Part shown: in pieces, positions 26,737-34,871 of the stretch
Layout of the letters: the number at the start of each line of letters is the position of its first letter
How positions within the stretch are numbered: the first letter of the stretch is position 1
Source: Caulifigura coniformis
GTDB taxonomy: Bacteria > Planctomycetota > Planctomycetia > Planctomycetales > Planctomycetaceae
Length of the DNA: 64,000 nt
NCBI RefSeq assembly: GCF_007745175.1
Contig: NZ_CP036271.1
Span: forward strand, 5,778,314-5,842,313
Direction: 5' to 3'
Notes under the pieces: model-generated
What the model saw: the letters and a program-made list of their open reading frames with translations, nothing else
Databases searched by the model: none
Told to the model about the DNA's origin: nothing
Made by a program: the position numbers and the translations under genes

Positions 26737-27573
26737 ATGGCGACCTCCATCTCACGCCTGTCTGAAGTGCATCCTTCCGCCGAGATCGGCGAGAACGTCC
26801 AGATCGGGCCGTTCTGCGTCGTCGGACCGAAAGTGGTCGTCGGGGACGACTGCATCCTCGACAGTCACGTCGCCCTTGTCGGCCGCACGACGATCGGCCG
26901 GGGCAACCGGTTCTGGCCCAACAGCGTGATCGGCGGCGAGCCGCAGGATAAGTCGTATGTCGAAGGGGAGACGCAGGTCGTCATCGGCGACAACAACCAG
27001 TTCCGGGAAGGGGTGACGGTCCACCGCGGCGCTGAAAAAGAAGATGGCATCACCCGCATCGGCGACAGAAATCTGCTGATGGCGAATGCCCATGTCGCCC
27101 ACAACTGTCGCCTCTACGACGACACGATCATCGTCAACGGCGTCCTCCTGGGCGGGCATGTCCATGTCCATGATCGAGCCGTGATCTCTGGCAACTCCGT
27201 CATTCACCACTTCGGATCTGTCGGAACGTGCGCCATGATTGGCGGCGGTTCACGGGTGACGATCGACGTCGCCCCGTACATGCTGGCCTTCGGCAGCGAC
27301 CAGGTCACCATGCTGAATATCAACGTCGTCGGAATGCAGCGGGCCGGCGTCTCAGCCGAGTCGATTGCCGTCATCAAGCAGGCACATCGACTTCTCTTCC
27401 GTCAGAAGAAGGCCCTGAAAGAGGTCCGCGAACACTTTTCAGCGCAGCTCGCCGGCCAGCTTCCGCCCGAGCTGGTGCATCTCCTCGACTTCATCGCGCG
27501 GCAGGCCGAGGGCAAGATGGGGCGTCAGCGCGAAGCGTTCCGCAATGCGCCGACGACCGCGAAAGCTGCGTGA
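26737..27573 (+). CDS. lpxA: UDP-N-acetylglucosamine O-acyltransferase (LpxA)
   Basis: The 278-residue left-handed beta-helix acyltransferase shows many hexapeptide repeats in the first 190 residues and a helical C-terminus. The catalytic region LLMANAHVAHNC has His122 at the position of E. coli His125. The C-terminal part contains NINVVGMQRAGVS, which fits LpxA rather than LpxD. ATG 26737 is preferred over an in-frame TTG at 26701. It lies downstream of lpxC, and a Gfo/Idh/MocA gene follows. Confidence 0.92.
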   Translation: MATSISRLSEVHPSAEIGENVQIGPFCVVGPKVVVGDDCILDSHVALVGRTTIGRGNRFWPNSVIGGEPQDKSYVEGETQVVIGDNNQFREGVTVHRGAEKEDGITRIGDRNLLMANAHVAHNCRLYDDTIIVNGVLLGGHVHVHDRAVISGNSVIHHFGSVGTCAMIGGGSRVTIDVAPYMLAFGSDQVTMLNINVVGMQRAGVSAESIAVIKQAHRLLFRQKKALKEVREHFSAQLAGQLPPELVHLLDFIARQAEGKMGRQREAFRNAPTTAKAA

Positions 27574-27733
27574 CCACGAAGGAGGCGATTGTCCCTTCGC
27601 GGACACGTCTCTGGCTCCGGCCGCACGTTGAGGTCCCTGTAGCATCGAATCATTGCAATTGCTACAACACACCCGCCGTGCCAGAGCGCGCGGCGAAGGG
27701 GATGGAATCTCTTCGAGGCAGGGGAGCAGAGTC

Positions 27734-28780
27734 ATGGAACGACTGAAACTGGCTGTCATCGGCGTGGGCGCTCTGGGCCGGCATCACGCACGAATTCTTT
27801 CCAGCAATCCGGCTGTCGAACTGGTTGCTGTCGCCGATCCGAACGAAACGCAGGGCAAGGCGGTTGCGGACGCCTGCCATTGCGAATGGACGCCCGATTA
27901 TCGCACGTTGCTCGGACGCGTCGACGCCGCGTCGATCGTGGTGCCAACCGGCATGCACGCAGACGTCGCCGCGAGTTTCCTGCGCCGCAGCACGCCCGTG
28001 CTCGTTGAAAAGCCGCTGGCCGCCAATACCGAAGAGGGCCGGATGCTGGTCCGCCTGGCGAGCGAACATCGCGTGCCGATCCAGGTCGGGCATATCGAAC
28101 GCTTCAATCCGGCGTTCGAGGCGCTGGACCGGCTCGTCTCGAAGCCCCGCTATCTGCGGGCCGAACGTTTCAGTCCGTATGCCTTTCGCTCGATGGATAT
28201 CAGCGCGGTCCACGACCTGATGATCCACGACATTGAGTTGTGCCTGCAGTTGGCGGGCAGTGCGGTGTCCAACGTCGAGGCGATGGGGGCGACGATTGCC
28301 GGCGGCCTGGAAGATGGCGTCCAGGCACGCATCACGTTTGACAGCGGCTGCGTTGCCGATCTCTCCGCCCTGCGGGTGTGCCCCTTCTTCCGGCGTTCCA
28401 TGATCGCCTGGACGAATTCGGGCTGCGTTCACGCCGACCTCCACGAGCGCAAGGTCACCTGCTATCGCCCTGGCCCGCGCGCTGAAAATGGCGAGCTTCC
28501 CTTTGAACTGGCGCAGCAGCCGGGCGTCGACATCGCCGGCCTGAAGGAAAGCATGTTCACCGACTTCATCGCCATCGAACATCCGGAGATTCCAACGGGT
28601 GTCGATGCGCTGACGGCCGAGCTGGCCGATTTCCTGCAGGCCGTCCGGACGGGTGAATCGCCGCGGGTGGATGGTCGCCGCGGGCTGGCGGCGCTTGATG
28701 TGGCCGATCGCATTCTGGAGGCCGTGCGAAATCAGGCGCGTCCCGCGCTGCGGCTCGCCCCGATGTCGGCGGCGGCGTGA
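27734..28780 (+). CDS. Gfo/Idh/MocA family oxidoreductase, possible GnnA-type UDP-GlcNAc 3-dehydrogenase
   Basis: The 348-residue protein has an N-terminal Rossmann fold (VIGVGALGRHHARIL), the conserved VEKPLA lysine motif at about 94-99, and IQVGHIERFNPAF. In Acidithiobacillus and Leptospira the GnnA enzyme of this family sits beside lpxA and makes a 3-keto sugar nucleotide for amide-linked lipid A. That context is matched here, but no GnnB-like aminotransferase is nearby. The GnnA assignment is therefore inference; the family call is firm. ATG 27734 follows a GGGGAG ribosome site. Confidence 0.85.
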   Translation: MERLKLAVIGVGALGRHHARILSSNPAVELVAVADPNETQGKAVADACHCEWTPDYRTLLGRVDAASIVVPTGMHADVAASFLRRSTPVLVEKPLAANTEEGRMLVRLASEHRVPIQVGHIERFNPAFEALDRLVSKPRYLRAERFSPYAFRSMDISAVHDLMIHDIELCLQLAGSAVSNVEAMGATIAGGLEDGVQARITFDSGCVADLSALRVCPFFRRSMIAWTNSGCVHADLHERKVTCYRPGPRAENGELPFELAQQPGVDIAGLKESMFTDFIAIEHPEIPTGVDALTAELADFLQAVRTGESPRVDGRRGLAALDVADRILEAVRNQARPALRLAPMSAAA

Positions 28781-28812
28781 GTCGCTCGTCTCCACGAAGC
28801 CAAGTTGATTTC

Positions 28813-28850
28813 CACGAAGCCCGGCGTTCCTGTGACCGCCGGGCTTCGTG
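28813..28850 (+). terminator. 14-bp perfect hairpin ending the lipid A operon
   Basis: CACGAAGCCCGGCG pairs with CGCCGGGCTTCGTG around a 10-base loop, 32 bases after the oxidoreductase stop. The T-tail is short (CGTTGTTG). Confidence 0.6.
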
Positions 28851-28920
28851 CGTTGTTGCGGTCTGGATGGGCTCGTCGCATACTCCGGCATCTCCCCTGG
28901 AAACGTTCGGAGCGACCGTG

Positions 28921-30144
28921 ATGCGCCTCTCGTCGCGATGTGTGCTGGCTGTTGTCTGCCTTGTTTCCGCGAGCGCCCCGGCGGCCGAGCCGTTCCTGGA
29001 AAAGGTCGATTTGTTCAAGGCCGGAGATGATGGCTATGCCCTCTATCACATCCCGGGGATTGTCGTGACGGCGAAGGGGACGGTCCTGGCCTGGTGCGAA
29101 GCGCGTCGCGTTCGCAGCGACTGGGACATGATCGACGTTCTTCTTCGCCGCTCGGAAGATGGCGGGCGGACGTGGTCGAAGGCCGAAAAGGTTGTCGATG
29201 TCCCCGGGCCGAAAACCAAGAACCCGGTCGCGCTGCGCCTGAAGAACGTGAAGCCGGGCGACGTCACCTACAACAACCCGGTGCTGATTGCCGACCGGGA
29301 TGGAACCGTCCACTTCCTGTTCTGCCTCGAGTATTTCCGCTGTTTCTACATGAACAGCAGGGACGACGGCCGCACCTGGTCGTCTCCCGTCGAAATCACC
29401 GACGCTTTTGAAGCATTCCGGAAGCACTACGACTGGAAAGTTCTTGCCACCGGACCGGACCACGGGATCCAGCTCACCAACGGCCGCCTGGTCGTTCCGG
29501 TCTGGCTGTCGACGGCCACCGGCGGCAACGCGCACCGGCCGTCGGTCTCCTCGACGATCTACAGCGACGACCAGGGCAAGACGTGGCACGCGGGCGAGAT
29601 CGCCGTTCCGCTGACAGACGAGATCATCAACCCCAGTGAAACCCTCGCAATTGAACTCGTCGATGGCCGGGTGATGCTGAACGCCAGGAACGAGTCGAAG
29701 GCCCACCGGAGGCTCGTGACGATCAGCCCCGATGGCGCGACGAACTGGTCGACGCCGGTGTTTGACGATGCGCTGATCGAGCCGATCTGCATGGGGAGCC
29801 TGGTGCGGCTGTCGACGGAAAAGACTGCCGGAAAGAATCGCATTCTGTTCGCCAATCCGGCCAACCTCGAACGGGCGGATGGAAAGGCCGATCCGGGTAA
29901 GAGCCGCGATCGCCGGAACATGACCGTTCGCGTCAGCTACGACGAAGGGAAGACCTGGGCCGTATCGAAATCGGTCGAGCCTTCGTGGGCGGCGTACAGC
30001 GACCTGGGCGTGACGAAGGACGGGACAATTCTGTGTTTCTACGGGACGGGGGCAAAGTCGGACTTCGCCGGGGAGAAGCTGACCGTGGCGCGGTTCAACC
30101 TCGAATGGCTGACGGACGGGCAGGACAGCCTCGAGACGAAGTAG
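28921..30144 (+). CDS. Secreted BNR-repeat sialidase/neuraminidase-like protein
   Basis: The 407-residue protein has a signal peptide (about 1-21, ending PAAE). A six-bladed propeller is indicated by four Asp-boxes: SEDGGRTW, SRDDGRTW, SDDQGKTW and SYDEGKTW. The YHIPGIVV segment resembles the FRIP motif that gives the catalytic Arg, but Arg is replaced by His here, so true sialidase activity is uncertain. ATG 28921 begins the signal peptide; the frame is open upstream across the hairpin. Sulfatases encoded nearby fit a polysaccharide-degrading lifestyle. Confidence 0.85.
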   Translation: MRLSSRCVLAVVCLVSASAPAAEPFLEKVDLFKAGDDGYALYHIPGIVVTAKGTVLAWCEARRVRSDWDMIDVLLRRSEDGGRTWSKAEKVVDVPGPKTKNPVALRLKNVKPGDVTYNNPVLIADRDGTVHFLFCLEYFRCFYMNSRDDGRTWSSPVEITDAFEAFRKHYDWKVLATGPDHGIQLTNGRLVVPVWLSTATGGNAHRPSVSSTIYSDDQGKTWHAGEIAVPLTDEIINPSETLAIELVDGRVMLNARNESKAHRRLVTISPDGATNWSTPVFDDALIEPICMGSLVRLSTEKTAGKNRILFANPANLERADGKADPGKSRDRRNMTVRVSYDEGKTWAVSKSVEPSWAAYSDLGVTKDGTILCFYGTGAKSDFAGEKLTVARFNLEWLTDGQDSLETK

Positions 30145-30169
30145 GGGGCCTGGAACGCTCTCGCTTCGC

Positions 30170-31135
30170 TCAGGCTCGCCGTTTTCGTGGTGACGCTTTC
30201 TTGTCGCCGTTCTCGGCATCGGCCTCCCAGAACTTGTGCCCGGTCCGCTGGATGAAGACATCCTCCAGCGTCGGTTTACCAAGCGTGCAGGACCTCACGA
30301 GATCACCGGCGGCCGCGACAACGTCGCGGAGCAGTTCGTGTCCCTGGGCATGTTCGATGCGGAGCGATTCTCCGAGTCGCTGAACCGGGACGCGGAACTG
30401 GTCGAGGATCAGCGATTCCAGGCGATCGGGATCAGGCGACTGGAGCGTGACGCAGTCGCCGCCGATCGAGCTTCGCAGCTCCATTGGCGTTCCGATGGCG
30501 ACCAGGGCGCCGTTGTCGAGAATCCCCAGGCGGTCGCACTTTTCGGCTTCTTCCATCAAGTGCGTCGTGACCAGCACGGTGACACCCGCTGCGCGCAGCT
30601 GTCCCAGGTAGCGCCACAGGTCGTGGCGGGCGCCGGGGTCGAGGCCGGTGCTGGGCTCATCGAGCAGCAGCAGTTGTGGATCGTGGAGCATGCCTTTGGC
30701 GATCTCGACACGGCGCTGCAGCCCGCCGGAAAGCGTGCCGGCGATGTCGCCTCGACGGTCGGAAAGGCCCAACTGCTCGAGCAGCCGATCCATCCGGGTG
30801 CGGAGGTCGTGCCCCATCAGCCCGTACAGGTGCCCCTGATGCTGCAGGTTCTCGGAGACCGTCAGCTTGCGATCGAGACTTGGCGACTGGAACGTGACGC
30901 CGATCTGCTGGCGAACTGCGTGGGAATCCCGGGAAACATCGAGCCCGAGAACCGTGATCGCCCCGGTCTGCAGAGGCAGCGACGTACTCAGGAGCCGGAA
31001 AAGGGTCGTCTTCCCGCCGCCGTTGGGGCCGAGCAATCCGAAGATTTCGCCGGTCGCGACGTCGAACGAAAGCCCCGCGAGTGCCTGCCGGTCGCCGTAG
31101 CGATGTTCAACGTGGTCGACGGTAACGGCAGTCAT
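30170..31135 (-). CDS. ABC transporter ATP-binding protein (ABC-2 / drug-export type)
   Basis: The 321-residue ATPase has Walker A GPNGGGKT (36-43), signature LSGG (135-138), Walker B LLLLDEP (155-161) and a switch His in TTHLMEEAE. The C-terminal extension is of the DrrA/CcmA-exporter type. No permease gene is adjacent. The only ABC-2 permease in the window is at 52910, about 22 kb away; a partnership is possible but not shown. The last residues (KKASPRKRRA) are strongly basic. Confidence 0.92.
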   Translation of the reverse strand: MTAVTVDHVEHRYGDRQALAGLSFDVATGEIFGLLGPNGGGKTTLFRLLSTSLPLQTGAITVLGLDVSRDSHAVRQQIGVTFQSPSLDRKLTVSENLQHQGHLYGLMGHDLRTRMDRLLEQLGLSDRRGDIAGTLSGGLQRRVEIAKGMLHDPQLLLLDEPSTGLDPGARHDLWRYLGQLRAAGVTVLVTTHLMEEAEKCDRLGILDNGALVAIGTPMELRSSIGGDCVTLQSPDPDRLESLILDQFRVPVQRLGESLRIEHAQGHELLRDVVAAAGDLVRSCTLGKPTLEDVFIQRTGHKFWEADAENGDKKASPRKRRA

Positions 31136-31195
31136 GATGGGGCTGACGAATGAGAAGCGACGAGGAGGGCCCGGGGGCGTGCGATTCGAGACGCG

Positions 31196-32593
31196 TCATT
31201 CAGGCCGCTTGGGAAACGACCCGGCGAACACCTCGTCGAACCAGCCGATCGCCCGGTTTTTCAGCCGGGCGGCGACGTCGGGATTGGCGGCGACGACGTT
31301 CTTCTGCTCCGTCGCGTCGGCGTTGAGGTCGTAGAGCTCGAGGCCGCTGCCATCCTGCATGGTGAGCAGCTTCCAGTGGCCCTCACGAATCGCCAGATCG
31401 GGGAGCGGGGCATCCTTCGGCCCTGGCCGGTCGGGCGGACGGACCCAGAGTGCGGCCGATTTTCGGGACTGGCTTTCGCGTCCGAGCAGCGTGGCGCTCA
31501 GGTCCTCGCCGTCGAGCGTCCCTTTCTCCGGCAGCGACGCTCCACCGATCGTCAGCAGCGAACGGGCGACATCGACCGACGTGAGCCACGACGAGCGGTT
31601 CTGCGTGCCGATCGCGGACCTGTTCATCAAGCCCGGGGCCCAGACGATGAGTGGCTCGCGGATGCCTCCCTCCCAGAGCTGTCCTTTCGATCCGCGATAC
31701 GGCTCGGCCGATCCGGCGCCTGGTTCCGGTCCGTTATCGCTGGTGACGATGATGATGGTGTTCTGATGCAGGGTCTCGTCGTTTCGAATGCGGTCGAACA
31801 GGGCTCCGAACTGGCGGTCCATGTCCTCCGCGACGGCCAGGTAGCGCCGTCGCTTCATTTTGAGGTCGGATTTCGCTTCCGAGGGAAAGAAGGGGGAGTG
31901 GACGTCGTCGGGCCAGAGATTGATGAAGAAGGGCTTCTTCTGAGCCTGGGAGTGATCGATGAAGGCGAGCGCTCCCTCGACGAATGCGCCGGTGACTCGA
32001 TCGCGATCGAGCCAGCGGATGTTACCGCGTCCCAGGTTGTCGCTTCCGAGCGCATGGCGTCTGGGCTCCGTTCCGTCAAAGGCGTTCAGGAGCGGGAGGA
32101 CGCGGTCGCCGAGACCTTCAAAGTTCGTCAAAGAGCGGTCGAATCCGTACTCCGTGATCAGGGGAGCTTCGCCGACGTCGCGCTGCCCTCCCATGTGCCA
32201 CTTCCCGAAATGGCCCGTCGCATAGCCGGCCGCCTTGAGGCCGTCGGCGATGGTCCAGACGTCGGGATTGAGCCACTGCGGCATGCCGCGTTTCTCGTTG
32301 TCCGCGCGGTTCGAGAGAAACGAGAGGATCCGGAGGCGGGCGGGGTACTGCCCGGTCGTCCACGCGGTCCTTGAAGGAGAGCAGATCGGGGAGTTCGTGT
32401 AGAAGTTGGCGAACCGCAGTCCTTCCGACGCCAGGCGGTCGATCTGGGGCGTCTTCACCTCGCCATTGCCGTAGCATCCGAGGTCGGAACACCCCATGTC
32501 ATCGATCAGGACGTGAACGATGTTCGGTGCTGCGGCCGTTACCTGGCCGTTCAGGGCCAGCAGAAGCAGACAGACGAGGAGTGGGAGGCGCAT
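31196..32593 (-). CDS. Secreted formylglycine-dependent sulfatase
   Basis: The 465-residue S1-family sulfatase has a signal peptide (1-21). The sulfatase signature CSPSR has Cys71, which must be converted to formylglycine. Metal-binding Asp-Asp follows at HVLIDDMG, and SDNGPEPG and a GHFGKWHMGG segment are also present. The start Met is chosen at 32593, at the signal peptide; the frame runs further upstream but overlaps the thiL promoter region. Substrate is unknown. The 60-base gap to the ABC gene suggests they may share a transcript. Confidence 0.92.
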   Translation of the reverse strand: MRLPLLVCLLLLALNGQVTAAAPNIVHVLIDDMGCSDLGCYGNGEVKTPQIDRLASEGLRFANFYTNSPICSPSRTAWTTGQYPARLRILSFLSNRADNEKRGMPQWLNPDVWTIADGLKAAGYATGHFGKWHMGGQRDVGEAPLITEYGFDRSLTNFEGLGDRVLPLLNAFDGTEPRRHALGSDNLGRGNIRWLDRDRVTGAFVEGALAFIDHSQAQKKPFFINLWPDDVHSPFFPSEAKSDLKMKRRRYLAVAEDMDRQFGALFDRIRNDETLHQNTIIIVTSDNGPEPGAGSAEPYRGSKGQLWEGGIREPLIVWAPGLMNRSAIGTQNRSSWLTSVDVARSLLTIGGASLPEKGTLDGEDLSATLLGRESQSRKSAALWVRPPDRPGPKDAPLPDLAIREGHWKLLTMQDGSGLELYDLNADATEQKNVVAANPDVAARLKNRAIGWFDEVFAGSFPKRPE

Positions 32594-32782
32594 CAAGACA
32601 GGCACAGCAGTGTTTCCCGGTCGGCGCGAGGCAGGGAGGGTGTCGACGCGACAGTCGCGAAGGCACGGTGCTTCACTGTAGGGTTCAGGGAGCGAACCGC
32701 AATCACCGCGCTCGATGAACGGCATCAGTGATGGTCGGCGGTTCGATGAATTCCCACTCTCCCGGAATCACACCCCGTCGCC

Positions 32783-33709
32783 ATGCCGCCTGCGGAACAC
32801 TCGGAATGGAACTGGATCGACGATGTCCGTCGCAGGGCGGGGAGCGGTCCGCGGGTGGCCATCGGCATTGGAGATGACACGGCGCTGCTCAAAACGTCCA
32901 CGGCGACCCTGGTGACCACGGACATGCTGATGGACGGCGTTGATTTCGTCGTCGGAGAGACACCTGCAGACCTGATCGGCCGAAAGTGTCTCGCGGTCAA
33001 CCTGAGCGACATTGCGGCGATGGCCGGCCGGCCGACGGGAGCGGTCGTCAGCCTTGCGTTGCCGCGTCGCGGCGGCCGCGCACTCGCAGAGGGGCTGTAT
33101 GACGGGCTTCTTCGTCTCGCACAGGAGTCGGGCTGTCCGATCGTCGGGGGCGACACCAATTCCTGGGACGGGCCACTCGTCGTGAATGTGGCCGTCCTGG
33201 GGGAGCCAACGGGGAGGGGGGCTGTGACGCGGGCGGGAGCGCGGCCGGGCGACCGGGTGTTTGTGACCGGCCCGGTTGGCGGAAGTCTTCCCTCGCTCCG
33301 TCACTGCACGTTTCGCCCCCGACTCTCAGAGGCCCAGGCCCTGCATCAGTGCGTCGAATTGCACGCCATGCTCGATCTCAGCGACGGATTGTCCTCGGAC
33401 CTGTTTCACATTGTCGAAGCGAGCCAGGTTGGAATCGAACTCGATGCCGGGGCGATCCCGATTCACGACGATGTGGCCCCGGGACAGCCTCACGCCGACC
33501 GCCTCAACCACGCGCTTTCCGACGGAGAAGACTTCGAGTTGCTGTTCTGCGTCAGCGAAGAGGATGCTCAAACGCTGCTGTCGCAGCCGCCCGGTGGAGT
33601 TGAACTGTATTCCATTGGCCGATGCGTTCCTGAGCCTGGCGTCTGGCTGCTCGGCGCCGACTCGCGTCGCCCCCTGGGCCGAGGCGGCTGGGAGCATCGG
33701 TTCACGTAA
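32783..33709 (+). CDS. thiL: Thiamine-monophosphate kinase
   Basis: The 308-residue cytosolic kinase forms thiamine diphosphate from thiamine monophosphate. Family motifs are IGDDTALL near residue 29, TTDMLMDGVDF at about 45, VNLSDIAAMAG at about 72, IVGGDTN at about 120 and LDLSDGLSSDL at about 198. It is divergently transcribed from the sulfatase gene and followed 71 bases later by a phosphatase gene. Confidence 0.92.
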   Translation: MPPAEHSEWNWIDDVRRRAGSGPRVAIGIGDDTALLKTSTATLVTTDMLMDGVDFVVGETPADLIGRKCLAVNLSDIAAMAGRPTGAVVSLALPRRGGRALAEGLYDGLLRLAQESGCPIVGGDTNSWDGPLVVNVAVLGEPTGRGAVTRAGARPGDRVFVTGPVGGSLPSLRHCTFRPRLSEAQALHQCVELHAMLDLSDGLSSDLFHIVEASQVGIELDAGAIPIHDDVAPGQPHADRLNHALSDGEDFELLFCVSEEDAQTLLSQPPGGVELYSIGRCVPEPGVWLLGADSRRPLGRGGWEHRFT

Positions 33710-33780
33710 TGCTTGTCCCCTGCGGCGATTTGCTTACTGTGCGGTGATCTTCACCGTCTGACCTGTATTGGAACGCGATC

Positions 33781-34755
33781 ATGGGGTTCGAGAAGGAACT
33801 GGCAACCGCTCTGGAAGCGGTTCGCGAAGCGAGCGAAATCTGCCGCAAGGTGCAGAAGGAGATCGCCGGATCGTCGCTGGAGAAAGACGACCGCAGTCCC
33901 GTCACGATCGCGGATTTCGCCAGCCAGGCGGTGGTCTGCCGGATCCTGACGGATGCATTTCCGAACGACCCGATCATCGGCGAAGAGACGGCGGCCGACC
34001 TGCTCAGCGACGAGCGGCGGCCGTTCCTTGACCGGGTTGTCGGGTTGTTGACGCCGGCCAATCCGGGCGTGCACGCGGAGACCGTCTGCGGCTGGATCGA
34101 CGCCGGACGGGGGGACGGCGGCGACCGCTTCTGGACGCTCGACCCGATCGACGGCACGAAGGGGTTCCTGCGGGGCGAGCAGTACGCGGTGTCGCTGGCG
34201 CTGATCGTCGATGGGCAGATCGTGGTGAGCCTCCTGGGGTGCCCGAACCTCTCGGCCGAAGATGGCTGGGATCGCGACACGGGCTGCCTGTTCTCGGCGG
34301 TTCGCGGAAAAGGGGCAACGCTGCGACGGCTCGACGGCTCGAACGAGACGAAGCCGGTCCGCGTCAGCGGAACGGGCAAGGCATCAGCCGCAAGGTTCTG
34401 CGAGAGTGTCGAATCGGGGCATAGCGCCCACGGGCGCTCGTCGCAGATTGCCGCGCTGCTGGGAATCGAGTCCACGCCTGTCCGGCTCGACAGCCAGGCG
34501 AAGTATGGCGTCGTGGCCCGGGGCGAGGCGGATGCCTATCTCCGCCTGCCGACGAAGGCCGGTTACCGCGAGAAGATCTGGGATCACGCTGGCGGCGTGC
34601 TGGTCGTGGAAGAGGCGGGCGGCAAAGTCTCCGACGTCGATGGCAAGCCGCTCGAGTTCACTCATGGCCGCGAACTGTCCGCCAATCGCGGCGTCATCGT
34701 CAGTAACGGCCTGATTCACGACGCTCTGCTGGAGGCCGTCGCCAGGACGGCCTGA
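33781..34755 (+). CDS. 3'(2'),5'-bisphosphate nucleotidase-like (inositol monophosphatase superfamily)
   Basis: The 324-residue protein has the superfamily metal sites: GEET (about 61-64), WTLDPIDGTKGFLRG (about 119-133) and WDHAGG near 267. The DPIDGTKGF version and length fit the HAL2/SAL1 type, which removes the 3' phosphate from PAP/PAPS, rather than short CysQ or IMPase. PAP is a by-product of sulfate metabolism, and two sulfatase genes flank it. The substrate is inferred from motif type. Confidence 0.85.
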   Translation: MGFEKELATALEAVREASEICRKVQKEIAGSSLEKDDRSPVTIADFASQAVVCRILTDAFPNDPIIGEETAADLLSDERRPFLDRVVGLLTPANPGVHAETVCGWIDAGRGDGGDRFWTLDPIDGTKGFLRGEQYAVSLALIVDGQIVVSLLGCPNLSAEDGWDRDTGCLFSAVRGKGATLRRLDGSNETKPVRVSGTGKASAARFCESVESGHSAHGRSSQIAALLGIESTPVRLDSQAKYGVVARGEADAYLRLPTKAGYREKIWDHAGGVLVVEEAGGKVSDVDGKPLEFTHGRELSANRGVIVSNGLIHDALLEAVARTA

Positions 34756-34762
34756 AAATAAG

Positions 34763-34843
34763 CCACGGAATACACGAAATCCGCGGAGGACGCGGAAAGA
34801 CAACGTCTGAACGTTCTTTCCGTTTCATCCGACCTTTCCGTGG
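34763..34843. repeat. Imperfect palindromic non-coding element
   Basis: CCACGGAA at 34763 and TTCCGTGG at 34836 form the ends of an 81-base segment that also holds internal CGCGGAAAG / CTTTCCG-like matches. It fills most of the gap between the nucleotidase and the second sulfatase. It resembles the CACGGAA/TTCCGTG-rich intergenic elements seen in planctomycete genomes, but only one copy is in this window. Confidence 0.35.
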
Positions 34844-34871
34844 TCCCCTCCTTTGTTTCGGGAACGGATCA

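Noticed and set aside
28732-30282. Minus-strand open frame across the sialidase gene
   Set aside because: No recognisable motif; the + strand shows signal peptide and four Asp-boxes.
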